DNA from: an uncultured Eubacteriales bacterium | GTDB taxonomy: Bacteria > Bacillota > Clostridia > Monoglobales > Monoglobaceae | DNA length: 13,757 nucleotides | Direction: 5' to 3' | Assembly (NCBI GenBank): GCA_900550775.1 | Contig: URTH01000035.1 | Span: forward strand, 1-13,757 | Shown: positions 1 through 9,173 of the stretch, one piece after another | Position numbering within the stretch: the stretch's first letter is position 1 | Layout: each line of letters opens with the position of its first letter | Notes under the pieces: generated by a model | Seen by the model: only the letters and a program-made list of their open reading frames with translations | Told to the model about the DNA's origin: nothing | The model's database searches: none | Program-made: the position numbers and the translations under genes

Positions 1-1918
1 GCTGGTTGTGCTGTCGTTTCTCCAAAAGGCGGTGCTGGATCAGGGATTTCAGTTGCAGGCCACGCTCCGCTATTTGCAGGATTATGCCCAGGTCGTATCG
101 GATCTGGTGTCCTCGCTCATCATCGGAATTGTCGTGATTGTGGTTGCGGTGCCGGAGGGGCTGCCGCTCATGATCGCCATTGTCTGCTCCATCAATATGA
201 AAAAGATGTTAAAATCCAAGGTGCTGGTAAGAAAGCTGATTGGTATTGAAACCTCCGGCAGCGTCAATATTTTGTTTTCCGATAAAACGGGGACAATCAC
301 CAAAGGACGCCTGGACGTGATCGCGTGGATGGACGGCGCCGGGACATCGTATGACGCGTTTTCCGCCCTTCCGGGCGCACTAAAGAAAATCATGGGACAT
401 TGTATTATGCTAAATTCCGCCGCCAAATTTTCGGGCAAAAAGATTATCGGCGGCAACGCAACCGAAAAGGCGCTTTTTCGTGCCATTGACCCGTACGCGA
501 TCCCGATGGAGGGGATTGACGTCACAGTGAATATTCCGTTTTCTTCCGAACGGAAATTTTCCGCGGTACAGGTTCAGGGGACAGACTGTAAAACCTTTTT
601 TAAGGGCGCACCCGAATATTTGCTGCCGCGGTGCAAGCGCTGCTATAATGCCGACGGAAAGGCCGTTCCGTTCTCGCATAAAAGCCAAATCGAACGGGAG
701 ATGAATCGGCTGGCGCAGAATGCGGTTCGTCTGCTTGCACTGACCGCAGCGGACACCAACCTGCAGGGAGAGACGCTGCCGGACGAAATGATCTTTATCG
801 GATTTGTGGCAATCCGTGACGAAGTGCGCAGAGAAGCACGTCTTGCCATTGATGAAATGCAGCGTGCCGGGATTCAGGTTGTGATGATTACCGGCGACCG
901 AAAGGAAACCGCGCTCGCGATTGCAAAGGACGCCGGGCTATATACAAAGAAGGAAGATATCGTATTATCCTCGGCGGAGCTTGGCGCCATGAGTGATGCA
1001 GAGATTCAAAAGATTCTTCCTGATCTCCGCGTGGTAGCCAGGGCGCTGCCGACCGATAAAAGCCGCCTGGTTCGCCTTGCCCAGGAAATGAATCTCGTGG
1101 TCGGCATGACGGGAGACGGCGTCAACGATGCGCCGGCGCTGAAACGGGCGGACGTCGGCTTTGCCATGGGTTCCGGTTCAGAGGTTGCCAAAGAGGCCGG
1201 TGACATTGTCATTTTAGATGACAACTTTTTCTCGATCCGCAACGCGGTGCTCTACGGCAGAACCATTTATCACAGCATCAAACGGTTTATTCAGTTTCAG
1301 CTGACAATCAATGTTGCCGCCGTTGCGATTTCCATCTTAGGGCCGATTGCCGGGGTGGAAAAACCGCTCAACATCTCGCAAATGATATGGACAAATTTAA
1401 TGATCGACAGCTTGGCCGCCATCGCGTTCGGCGGTGAACCGGCGTTAAAACGGTTTCTGCTGGAGCGGCCAAAGCGCCGTGATGAGGCAATTTTAGATAC
1501 TAAGATGTGGAGCGCAATTATATGGAACGGATTTTATATCTCCGCGCTGAGTCTGATAATCTTTATCTCGCCAATGATTCACCAATGTTTTCGTCCGTCC
1601 GAGGGTGACATCTATTTTTACACGGGCTATTTTACCTTTTTTATCTTTATCGGTATCTTTAACGCCTTTAATGCGCGCACGGACAGCATTGACCTTATGG
1701 AAAACCTCGCGCTTAACAAGCAGTTTCTGGTTGTCATGCTGGGAATCGGGGTTACCCAGGTTTTGATGACTTATTACGGCGGCGCGCTGCTTCGTACCGC
1801 GGGACTTACCTTTTCGGAATGGATTTTGGTGCTTTCGATGGCCGTTACGGTGATTCCGCTCGATATCGTCAGAAAGATTTTAACCGGTCGAAAGGGAGCC
1901 AAACAAAGTACGGTTTAA
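1..1918 (+). CDS. Calcium-transporting P-type ATPase, PMCA (P2B) type, 5'-truncated by window
   Basis: This is the C-terminal part of an ATP-driven cation pump, probably exporting Ca2+ from the cytoplasm. The frame is open to base 2, so the GTG at 8 is not a real start; roughly 250 residues (actuator domain and first membrane helices) lie upstream. Counting from that GTG: PEGLP of TM4 at 49-53, phosphorylation motif DKTGT at 92-96 (Asp92 is phosphorylated), KGAPE of the nucleotide-binding domain at 199-203, TGD at 295-297, hinge TGDGVNDAP at 368-376, then TM5 to TM10. TM5 keeps QLTINV (430-435) and TM6 keeps WTNLMID (461-467), whose Asn and Asp match the single Ca2+ site of PMCA pumps. The last helices (575-625) end in a short basic tail with no long regulatory extension. 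No clear terminator follows. The class is certain; Ca2+ specificity is inferred from motif similarity. Confidence 0.93.
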   Translation, partial: LVVLSFLQKAVLDQGFQLQATLRYLQDYAQVVSDLVSSLIIGIVVIVVAVPEGLPLMIAIVCSINMKKMLKSKVLVRKLIGIETSGSVNILFSDKTGTITKGRLDVIAWMDGAGTSYDAFSALPGALKKIMGHCIMLNSAAKFSGKKIIGGNATEKALFRAIDPYAIPMEGIDVTVNIPFSSERKFSAVQVQGTDCKTFFKGAPEYLLPRCKRCYNADGKAVPFSHKSQIEREMNRLAQNAVRLLALTAADTNLQGETLPDEMIFIGFVAIRDEVRREARLAIDEMQRAGIQVVMITGDRKETALAIAKDAGLYTKKEDIVLSSAELGAMSDAEIQKILPDLRVVARALPTDKSRLVRLAQEMNLVVGMTGDGVNDAPALKRADVGFAMGSGSEVAKEAGDIVILDDNFFSIRNAVLYGRTIYHSIKRFIQFQLTINVAAVAISILGPIAGVEKPLNISQMIWTNLMIDSLAAIAFGGEPALKRFLLERPKRRDEAILDTKMWSAIIWNGFYISALSLIIFISPMIHQCFRPSEGDIYFYTGYFTFFIFIGIFNAFNARTDSIDLMENLALNKQFLVVMLGIGVTQVLMTYYGGALLRTAGLTFSEWILVLSMAVTVIPLDIVRKILTGRKGAKQSTV

Positions 1919-2054
1919 AAAAGCGTATCAGACTTTGCAATCCGATCAATTACAAAATAAATTTGCAAAAAAAGGAAATCGCCGGAAAGCGTTAAAAGAG
2001 AAAGAAAATTTACGATAATCCCGTTTAATTCCAAATAACCGTGATTCACTGAGC

Positions 2055-2083
2055 TTGCGTTATAGGGCGGATTTTTGTATGAT
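2055..2083 (+). promoter_or_regulatory. Sigma-A promoter of groESL
   Basis: A -35 box TTGCGT (2055-2060) and a -10 box TATGAT (2078-2083) are separated by exactly 17 bp. The predicted transcription start, about 2090, falls at the left edge of the CIRCE operator, the usual arrangement for HrcA-repressed promoters. The preceding stretch 1919-2054 is AT-rich and shows no gene, no convincing terminator for the ATPase and no other site I can support. Confidence 0.8.
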
Positions 2084-2090
2084 ACATGTG

Positions 2091-2117
2091 TTAGCACTCA
2101 TAGAGTTAGAGTGCTAA
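2091..2117 (+). promoter_or_regulatory. CIRCE operator (HrcA binding site)
   Basis: A perfect inverted repeat TTAGCACTC-N9-GAGTGCTAA matches the CIRCE consensus at every arm position, with the standard 9-bp spacer. CIRCE is bound by the heat-shock repressor HrcA, which loses activity when GroEL is titrated by unfolded protein. The site lies at the predicted start of transcription, 37 bp before the groES start codon. hrcA itself is not in this window. Confidence 0.97.
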
Positions 2118-2120
2118 TAA

Positions 2121-4095
<1,975 letters not shown>

Positions 4096-4108
4096 GATAT
4101 GTTTTTAT

Positions 4109-4141
4109 GCCCCTTGTCTGAAAGGACAAGGGGCGTTTTTT
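4109..4141 (+). terminator. Intrinsic terminator of groESL
   Basis: A perfect 10-bp stem, GCCCCTTGTC (4109-4118) with GACAAGGGGC (4125-4134), has a 6-nt loop and is followed by a run of T. It lies 13 bp after the groEL stop and 12 bp before the -35 box of the next promoter, so the next genes are a separate unit. Confidence 0.95.
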
Positions 4142-4153
4142 AAGAAAAGACGG

Positions 4154-4182
4154 TTGACTTTTCGGCCGATTTTGGGTATAAT
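4154..4182 (+). promoter_or_regulatory. Sigma-A promoter of the foldase/cyclophilin unit
   Basis: The -35 box TTGACT (4154-4159) and a perfect -10 box TATAAT (4177-4182) are 17 bp apart, so this should be a strong promoter. Transcription would start near 4189, about 30 nt before the start codon. Confidence 0.9.
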
Positions 4183-4194
4183 AAAACCCAAAAT
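4169..4194. promoter_or_regulatory. Operator-like perfect inverted repeat over the -10 box
   Basis: ATTTTGGGT (4169-4177) and its exact complement ACCCAAAAT (4186-4194) flank an 8-bp centre that contains most of the TATAAT box. The repeat centres are about 17 bp apart, under two helical turns, and the right arm covers the predicted transcription start. The position fits a repressor operator. Only part of it would be transcribed, so an RNA hairpin is unlikely. I cannot name the binding protein. Confidence 0.55.
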
Positions 4195-4220
4195 GACAGG
4201 AAACAAAGCGAGGGAATGGA

Positions 4221-5282
4221 ATGAAATTTAAAAACACATTGATACTGGCGGCAGCTGCGGTTTTGTGCTTTTCGACCCTGACGGGATGCAAGGGCGGCGA
4301 TAACCAAAGCACGGCAGAGAGCACGCAAAGCAAGGAAAAGCCGGCGTCCGATGCGGTCATTGCCGCCATTGACGGCGACAGCGTTACGGCAGGCGAGTTT
4401 GGGTATTATATTTGCAACGCGGCGACGGTACGCGCGTACCGCATCGATCAAAAGCCGGATCTCGCCTCTTTTGACTGGAAACAAAAAACGGAGTCGGGTC
4501 AGCCGCTGCAGGATGCCGTGATGGAGGATGCCCTCAATACGGTTCTGACCGAACAGATTATGATCCAAAAGGCGGCGGAAAAGGGCGTCACCTATACCGA
4601 GGACGAGGAAAACCAGAATTTAAAATCCATTGATGATTTTGTTACCAAAAACGGAGAAGAATCGTTTTTGCTCAATGCAAACGCCCTGGGTATTTCATCT
4701 GTGGATGACTACAAGGTTTTGGCAAAGCATGTTTTTGCGGCACAGAAGGCGGAGGACGCAATCACCGCTAATTTTCAGGATTACACGGTCAGCGAGGATG
4801 TGCTGAAAGCTCATAAAAGCGACACCAAGGTGACGGCAAAGCATATTTTGATTAAAAATGACAGTGAAAAGTTTTCCGATCCGAAGGCCACAATCGAGGA
4901 AGTGTTAAAGCGCGTCAAGGCCGGCGAGGATTTTGACGCCTTGATGAAAGAATATAATGAGGATCCGGGCGAGGATGAATCCGGCTATACCTTTGGCCGC
5001 GGCGAAATGGTAGAGGCGTTTGAGAACGCGGCTTTTGACTTGGACTGCGGTGAGGTCAGCGATGTTGTGGAGACGGAATACGGATATCATATCATAAAGC
5101 GTGTTGCCGGTCTTGCAGAGCTGCAAAACTACTGGCTGGAAAACGCTTCGATTGAAAGATTTGACGATGTGATAAACAAGATTTCTGTCACAGATGTGAT
5201 GAAGGGCGCTGCAAAGGCACAAAGCGATTTGCAGGCGCAAAACAGTAAAGCGGCAAATAACAACAATGCAGGAGGAGAATGA
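4221..5282 (+). CDS. Exported parvulin-type peptidyl-prolyl isomerase lipoprotein (PrsA-like foldase)
   Basis: A 353-residue lipoprotein that should help proteins fold after secretion, on the outer face of the membrane. It has a lipoprotein signal (KFK, then a hydrophobic core at 6-19) and lipobox LTGC with Cys23 as the lipid-bearing residue. Residues 44-195 form a SurA/PrsA-like N-terminal helical region. The parvulin PPIase domain spans about 203-296, with the family's histidine pair in KHILI (His208) and YGYHIIKR (His290) and the SGYTFGRGEMV stretch at 254-264. The tail after 330 is low-complexity, rich in Ala, Gln and Asn. The ATG at 4221 follows AGGGA with good spacing; an ATG at 4215 hits a stop at once. 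It has its own promoter and overlaps the downstream cyclophilin gene. Family placement is sure; orthology to B. subtilis prsA is not shown, so no symbol is given. Confidence 0.9.
   Translation: MKFKNTLILAAAAVLCFSTLTGCKGGDNQSTAESTQSKEKPASDAVIAAIDGDSVTAGEFGYYICNAATVRAYRIDQKPDLASFDWKQKTESGQPLQDAVMEDALNTVLTEQIMIQKAAEKGVTYTEDEENQNLKSIDDFVTKNGEESFLLNANALGISSVDDYKVLAKHVFAAQKAEDAITANFQDYTVSEDVLKAHKSDTKVTAKHILIKNDSEKFSDPKATIEEVLKRVKAGEDFDALMKEYNEDPGEDESGYTFGRGEMVEAFENAAFDLDCGEVSDVVETEYGYHIIKRVAGLAELQNYWLENASIERFDDVINKISVTDVMKGAAKAQSDLQAQNSKAANNNNAGGE
5270..5275 (+). promoter_or_regulatory. Cyclophilin ribosome binding site that decides the start
   Basis: AGGAGG lies inside the last codons of the foldase gene. 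It is only 3 nt from the ATG at 5279 but 9 nt from the ATG at 5285, so the second ATG is the better start. Translation of the two genes is probably coupled. Confidence 0.7.
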
Positions 5283-5284
5283 GC

Positions 5285-5776
5285 ATGGAACATACAAAAG
5301 TAAAAGTGACGATGGAGAACGGCAATCAGTTTGTGATTGAGCTTATGCCGGAATATGCCCCCAAAACAGTTGAAAATTTTGAAAAACTTGTACGCGAGGG
5401 CTTTTATGACGGATTGATTTTTCACCGTGTCATTGATGGGTTTATGGCACAGGGCGGCGACCCGACCGGTACCGGTATGGGCGGCAGCAAGGAGACGATT
5501 TACGGTGAATTTTCCGGGAACGGCTTCGCGCAGAACACACTCTCTCATCAGCGCGGTGTGATTTCGATGGCGCGTTCGATGAACCCGGATTCGGCAAGCA
5601 GCCAGTTCTTTATCTGCTATGACAATGCCGACTTTTTGGACGGTCAGTATGCAGCTTTCGGTCAGGTAACGGAAGGCATGGAAACCGTGGACGCATTCTT
5701 GGAGGTAGAGCGTACCGGTCCGGAGGGCGGAACGCCAACGCAGGATATTCGTATCCGTACGATGGAGATTTTATAA
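5285..5776 (+). CDS. Cyclophilin-type peptidyl-prolyl cis-trans isomerase, cytoplasmic
   Basis: A single-domain cyclophilin of 163 residues (165 if the ATG at 5279 is used), which catalyses cis-trans isomerisation of X-Pro bonds. There is no signal peptide, so it acts in the cytoplasm, unlike the exported isomerase encoded just before it. The core motif FHRVIDGFMAQGGD at 46-59 contains the catalytic Arg48 and the Phe/Met/Gln substrate pocket, followed by PTGTGMGG; SSQFFICYDN and LDGQYAAFGQVTEGM complete the fold. The position of human CypA Trp121 is Phe here, a common change in bacterial cyclophilins that should reduce cyclosporin binding (family knowledge). The start lies only 3 nt after the foldase stop, or overlaps it by ATGA if 5279 is used. 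A terminator hairpin begins 5 bp after the stop. Confidence 0.95.
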   Translation: MEHTKVKVTMENGNQFVIELMPEYAPKTVENFEKLVREGFYDGLIFHRVIDGFMAQGGDPTGTGMGGSKETIYGEFSGNGFAQNTLSHQRGVISMARSMNPDSASSQFFICYDNADFLDGQYAAFGQVTEGMETVDAFLEVERTGPEGGTPTQDIRIRTMEIL

Positions 5777-5781
5777 TCATA

Positions 5782-5819
5782 AAAAAGCGATATTACGATT
5801 TGACGCAATATCGCTTTTT
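5782..5819. terminator. Bidirectional terminator between convergent genes
   Basis: A 13-bp perfect stem, AAAAAGCGATATT (5782-5794) with AATATCGCTTTTT (5807-5819), and a 12-nt loop. The A-run on the left and T-run on the right mean it can end transcription of the cyclophilin unit on the plus strand and of the tetR-like gene on the minus strand. Confidence 0.9.
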
Positions 5820-5845
5820 ATCAATTTACAGTAAAATCATTCTTT

Positions 5846-6415
5846 TTAGAATGGTTTTTGAATCAGAATATCAAGATAGTGGATGATTTCCTCTGTATGA
5901 TAGGTATCGTTGGATTCTAACCATTTAACCAGAACACTCATACAGGCGCCGGAATAAAAGGTTGCTAAAAAATCGGGCGGAACCGGCAAAACCAGCTGCG
6001 GCTCGCATTTTTTCAGCTTTTTTAAAATCAAAAGCTCCAACTCGCGATGGAATCGCTGCATAATCGATTCTTCATGATTCTTTTTTACAAATGCGCGGTA
6101 CATATCCCGATTGTTTTGGATTTCCTTTGCGATTTCTCTTGCGACCTTTAAATAATAGGCGCGATAGCCGTCCAGACTGTTTTCGGTGATGTCGGTCTGG
6201 TCAAAAACGCTTTTAAAATCGCCGAGGCAATACTGCAAGAGCTCATATTTGTCGCTGAAATGCGTGTAAAAGGTGGAACGGTGTACCATGGCGGTATCGC
6301 AGATATCCCGCACCGTAATTTTTTCAAAGGGCTTTTTCTTCATAAGATCGACAAGAGCCCCGGATAATAATTTTCTCGTCCGGCGGATTCTCAGATCCTC
6401 TTTCTTTTCAGACAT
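5846..6415 (-). CDS. TetR/AcrR-family transcriptional regulator
   Basis: A 189-residue regulator, typical family length. The N-terminal DNA-binding domain shows RRTRKLLSGALVDLMKKKPF (11-30) and the helix-turn-helix with ITVRDICDTAMVHRSTFYTHF (33-53), whose HRSTFYTHF recognition-helix segment is characteristic of the Firmicutes TetR group. The rest (about 65-189) is a helical ligand-binding and dimerisation domain of the TetR_C_8-like kind, by overall look. The ATG at 6415 has GGGGAGG 10 nt upstream. It is divergent from the MMPL transporter gene 283 bp away, the common layout of a local repressor that controls a transporter and itself. The effector is unknown; autoregulation and transporter control are inferred from position. 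Confidence 0.92.
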   Translation of the reverse strand: MSEKKEDLRIRRTRKLLSGALVDLMKKKPFEKITVRDICDTAMVHRSTFYTHFSDKYELLQYCLGDFKSVFDQTDITENSLDGYRAYYLKVAREIAKEIQNNRDMYRAFVKKNHEESIMQRFHRELELLILKKLKKCEPQLVLPVPPDFLATFYSGACMSVLVKWLESNDTYHTEEIIHYLDILIQKPF

Positions 6416-6453
6416 AAGCCTAAGGCCTCCCCTTTTTATGTTTCCTTTTGTCT

Positions 6454-6482
6454 ACCATACCGCATTTTCCGCACAGAGTCAA
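6454..6482 (-). promoter_or_regulatory. Predicted sigma-A promoter of the tetR-like gene
   Basis: On the minus strand, -35 TTGACT (complement of 6477-6482) and -10 TATGGT (complement of 6454-6459) are 17 bp apart, placing the transcription start near 6447, about 30 nt before the start codon. The spacer holds a tandem TGCGG-N4-TGCGG (minus-strand reading), a possible but weak protein-binding site. Confidence 0.65.
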
Positions 6483-6615
6483 GCAGTTTTTTTGTGAAAA
6501 CGGTGTACAGTTTTTAAACTATGTCTTTTATCTTGACGAATATAGAAAATCGACGGTTGTATTCTTATCTTCTAAGTCGTATACTTTAAGCAGTAAATCG
6601 GCAAAAGCGCAGAAA

Positions 6616-6643
6616 TTAGAATATGATTTGCAATCTGTATAAA
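6616..6643 (+). promoter_or_regulatory. Candidate promoter of the MMPL/GLUG operon (weak)
   Basis: The best plus-strand match in the divergent region is TTAGAA (6616-6621), 16 bp, TATAAA (6638-6643), giving a leader of about 50 nt before the ATG at 6699. The -35 box is poor. A TTGACG at 6533-6538 has no good partner. The rest of 6416-6698 contains AT-rich short repeats but no gene. Confidence 0.3.
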
Positions 6644-6698
6644 ATGCGACACAACGTGCAGTACATAGACGCTTTGGCATCACAATAGGAGACGAATT

Positions 6699-9173
6699 AT
6701 GAAAAAGGACAATAATCCCATGGAACGCTTCGCAAAATTGATTATTGATAAACGCAAGGCGGTTTATATCTTTTTCGGACTTGCTTTATTTTTGTGTGTG
6801 ATATCCATTCCGAAGGTCAAGGTCAATACCGACATCACATCTTACCTGCCAAAGGACACCGAAACCAGGCGGGGTCTTGATATCATGGAGGAGGAGTTTA
6901 CGACCTACGACACGGCGCAGGTGATGCTGACAAACACAACGGCAGAGTATGCCGAGCAGGCGGCAGAAAAAATCCGCGGCATCGAGGGCGTAAAAAAAGT
7001 GGAGTTTGAAAATAACTCGGACTATTTTCGCAGTTCCTCCGCGCTTTTAAAGGTGACGCTGGAGCTTTTAAATGACAATGATAAGGAGCTTTCCATTCTG
7101 GATCAGATCAAGGAAGAGCTGAAGGATTATGAAACTTATGTCTACTCCGCAACGGTAGACAGCAGCAACCGAAACATCAATCAGGAAATGAATATGATCC
7201 TGATCTACGCGGTCTTAGTCATTATTGCCGTGCTGCTCTTTACCTCGCAGTCATTTATGGAGGTTCCTGTTTTCCTTACCGTATTCGGCGTCAGTGCGCT
7301 TTTAAACATGGGAACCAACTATTGGTTCGGTGAGATTTCCTACATTACAAAATCCATTGCGGTGGTGCTGCAGCTGGCCCTGGCAATCGACTATGCAATT
7401 ATTTTATCACACCGTTTTGCAGAAGAAAAACGAACCAAGAACGCTTACGATGCCATTGTGGCTGCCCTTTCAAAGGCGATTTTGGAGATCAGCTCCAGCA
7501 GCCTGACTACTATCGCTGGACTTGCTGCCCTGGTGGTTATGCAGCTGAAGATCGGACAGGACATGGGTATGGTGCTTTGTAAGGGCATTTTGTGCAGCCT
7601 GATCACCGTATTTTTCCTGATGCCGGGGCTCTTGCTGATGGCGTCAAAGTGGATCGATAAAACAGAACACAGATCCTTTGTGCCGGACATCAGTGAGTTT
7701 GGAAAAGGAATTTTAAAGCTGCGCAATATAGTGCCGATTATATTTTTGGTTCTGACGGTCGGGTGTATCTTTTTCTCATCAAAGTGTGATTACGCATTTG
7801 ATACCAGTTCGGTCAGCGCCAGTAAGCTGAACGAGGATAGCCTTGCAAAGCAGAAGATCCAAAACACCTTTGATACGGATAACACGCTGGCGGTGATTAT
7901 CCCGAAAGGGGAATATGAGAAAGAGGCAAAAATTCTGGAAAATGTAGAGCAGATGCCGGGCATTACATCGGCCCTCGGTCTTTCCAACACCAAAATTAAC
8001 GATAATTATATGCTGACAGATGCCATTACGCCGTTGCAGTTTTCCGAGCTGACCGGCATTGACATTGAGATGTGCCGGATTTTATACCAGGCGTACGGCG
8101 CATCCCATAAACAGTATCAGTCGATCTTTCAAAACTCGGACGAATATCGGATCCGCATCTTAGATTTGTTCCTCTTTGTCCATGAACAAATGAATTTGGG
8201 CGTCATTTCCTTAGACGATGAGATGACCGATAAGGTCAACGAACTCTACGATACCCTCTCCGATGCGAGAGCGCAGCTGGAGGGCGAGAATTATTCGCGC
8301 CTGATCTTTACCTATTCCGGCGAAATTGAAAGCGATGATAATGTAACGCTGACCGACGGTGTGCGCAAGGAGGTAAAACGGTTTTATAACGATCCGATCC
8401 TTGCCAGCAATACGGTGAGCAGCCTTGATTTAAAGAGTTCGTTTAGCGGCGATAATAATAAAATCAGTATCTTAACGCTCTTGGCCGTGATTATCATTTT
8501 GCTGTTTACCTTCCAGTCGGCGGTGGTACCGTTTTTGCTGGTGCTCACCATACAAGGCAGTATCTGGATGAATTTCTCGTTCCCGTACCTGACCGGAAAG
8601 CCACTTTACTTCCTTGGTTATTTGGTCGTCAGCTCGATCCAGATGGGTGCAACCATCGACTATGCGATCGTTTTTGCAAACCGATACCTTGGACTGAAAA
8701 AGGAAAAACCGGTGGAGGATGCGGCGGTACAGGCGCTGAACGAGGGATTCCCGACAATTTTCACCTCCGGGAGTATTATGACAGTTGCGGGATTTTTGGT
8801 CGGTTTAAAGTCATCCGATCCGACGATTGCGTCACTGGGTATTTGCTTAGGCCGCGGCACGTTGATTTCGATTATCCTGGTTATGCTTGTGCTGCCCCAG
8901 ATTATGGTCGTATGCGACAAACTGGTGGATAAGGGCGCGTTTGAGCGCAGCAACAAAGATAAAACGCCGCAGGCAGACGAAAACGGCATTGTATATGTCA
9001 ACGGCAGAGTGCGCGGATACGTCAACGGCTTTGTTGACGGCAGCCTGCACGGCGTGATTCGCGGTGAAATTCATGCAAAGGTCGATGTCGGCACTTCGGT
9101 AAACAAGCCGCCGGCCATTACAGACGGAAAGCCGCCGAAACCGGCAGCGGATACCGAGACGGAGAATGGATAG
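6699..9173 (+). CDS. MMPL/RND-superfamily transporter with glycine-periodic C-terminal tail
   Basis: An 824-residue membrane transporter of the MMPL (RND-like) family; members export lipids, hydrophobic compounds or drugs using the proton gradient. It shows the duplicated RND layout: TM1 (about 21-37), a large extracellular loop (40-162), TM2-TM6 (about 165-315), TM7 (341-360), a second large loop (362-586), then TM8-TM12 (588-740). Both halves keep the Asp-Tyr pair of the MMPL proton relay: LAIDYAIILSHRF (Asp231-Tyr232) in TM4 and ATIDYAIVFANRY (Asp654-Tyr655) in TM10, so the pump looks active. After TM12 there is a cytoplasmic tail: a linker, then residues 763-798 with regular V/I-x-G spacing like a short beta-solenoid (bactofilin-like), then a Pro/Lys stretch. 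AGGAGA lies 6 nt before the ATG. The end overlaps the next ORF. Substrate unknown. Confidence 0.92.
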   Translation: MKKDNNPMERFAKLIIDKRKAVYIFFGLALFLCVISIPKVKVNTDITSYLPKDTETRRGLDIMEEEFTTYDTAQVMLTNTTAEYAEQAAEKIRGIEGVKKVEFENNSDYFRSSSALLKVTLELLNDNDKELSILDQIKEELKDYETYVYSATVDSSNRNINQEMNMILIYAVLVIIAVLLFTSQSFMEVPVFLTVFGVSALLNMGTNYWFGEISYITKSIAVVLQLALAIDYAIILSHRFAEEKRTKNAYDAIVAALSKAILEISSSSLTTIAGLAALVVMQLKIGQDMGMVLCKGILCSLITVFFLMPGLLLMASKWIDKTEHRSFVPDISEFGKGILKLRNIVPIIFLVLTVGCIFFSSKCDYAFDTSSVSASKLNEDSLAKQKIQNTFDTDNTLAVIIPKGEYEKEAKILENVEQMPGITSALGLSNTKINDNYMLTDAITPLQFSELTGIDIEMCRILYQAYGASHKQYQSIFQNSDEYRIRILDLFLFVHEQMNLGVISLDDEMTDKVNELYDTLSDARAQLEGENYSRLIFTYSGEIESDDNVTLTDGVRKEVKRFYNDPILASNTVSSLDLKSSFSGDNNKISILTLLAVIIILLFTFQSAVVPFLLVLTIQGSIWMNFSFPYLTGKPLYFLGYLVVSSIQMGATIDYAIVFANRYLGLKKEKPVEDAAVQALNEGFPTIFTSGSIMTVAGFLVGLKSSDPTIASLGICLGRGTLISIILVMLVLPQIMVVCDKLVDKGAFERSNKDKTPQADENGIVYVNGRVRGYVNGFVDGSLHGVIRGEIHAKVDVGTSVNKPPAITDGKPPKPAADTETENG

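Noticed and set aside
8..10. GTG at position 8 as the real start of the ATPase gene
   Set aside because: The frame stays open to the window edge and the protein lacks the actuator domain and first membrane helices that every P2-type ATPase needs, so the gene starts upstream.
1919..1975. TTTGCAA repeats after the ATPase stop as a terminator
   Set aside because: Only 7 bp could pair across a large AT-rich loop, with no GC-rich stem and no T-run.
1915..2097. 60-codon minus-strand frame in the groES leader
   Set aside because: It runs through the promoter and into the CIRCE region, has a composition unlike a protein, and has no binding site.
6448..6642. 64-codon plus-strand frame in the tetR/MMPL intergenic region
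   Set aside because: It overlaps the tetR promoter, has no ribosome binding site, and its product shows no recognisable features.
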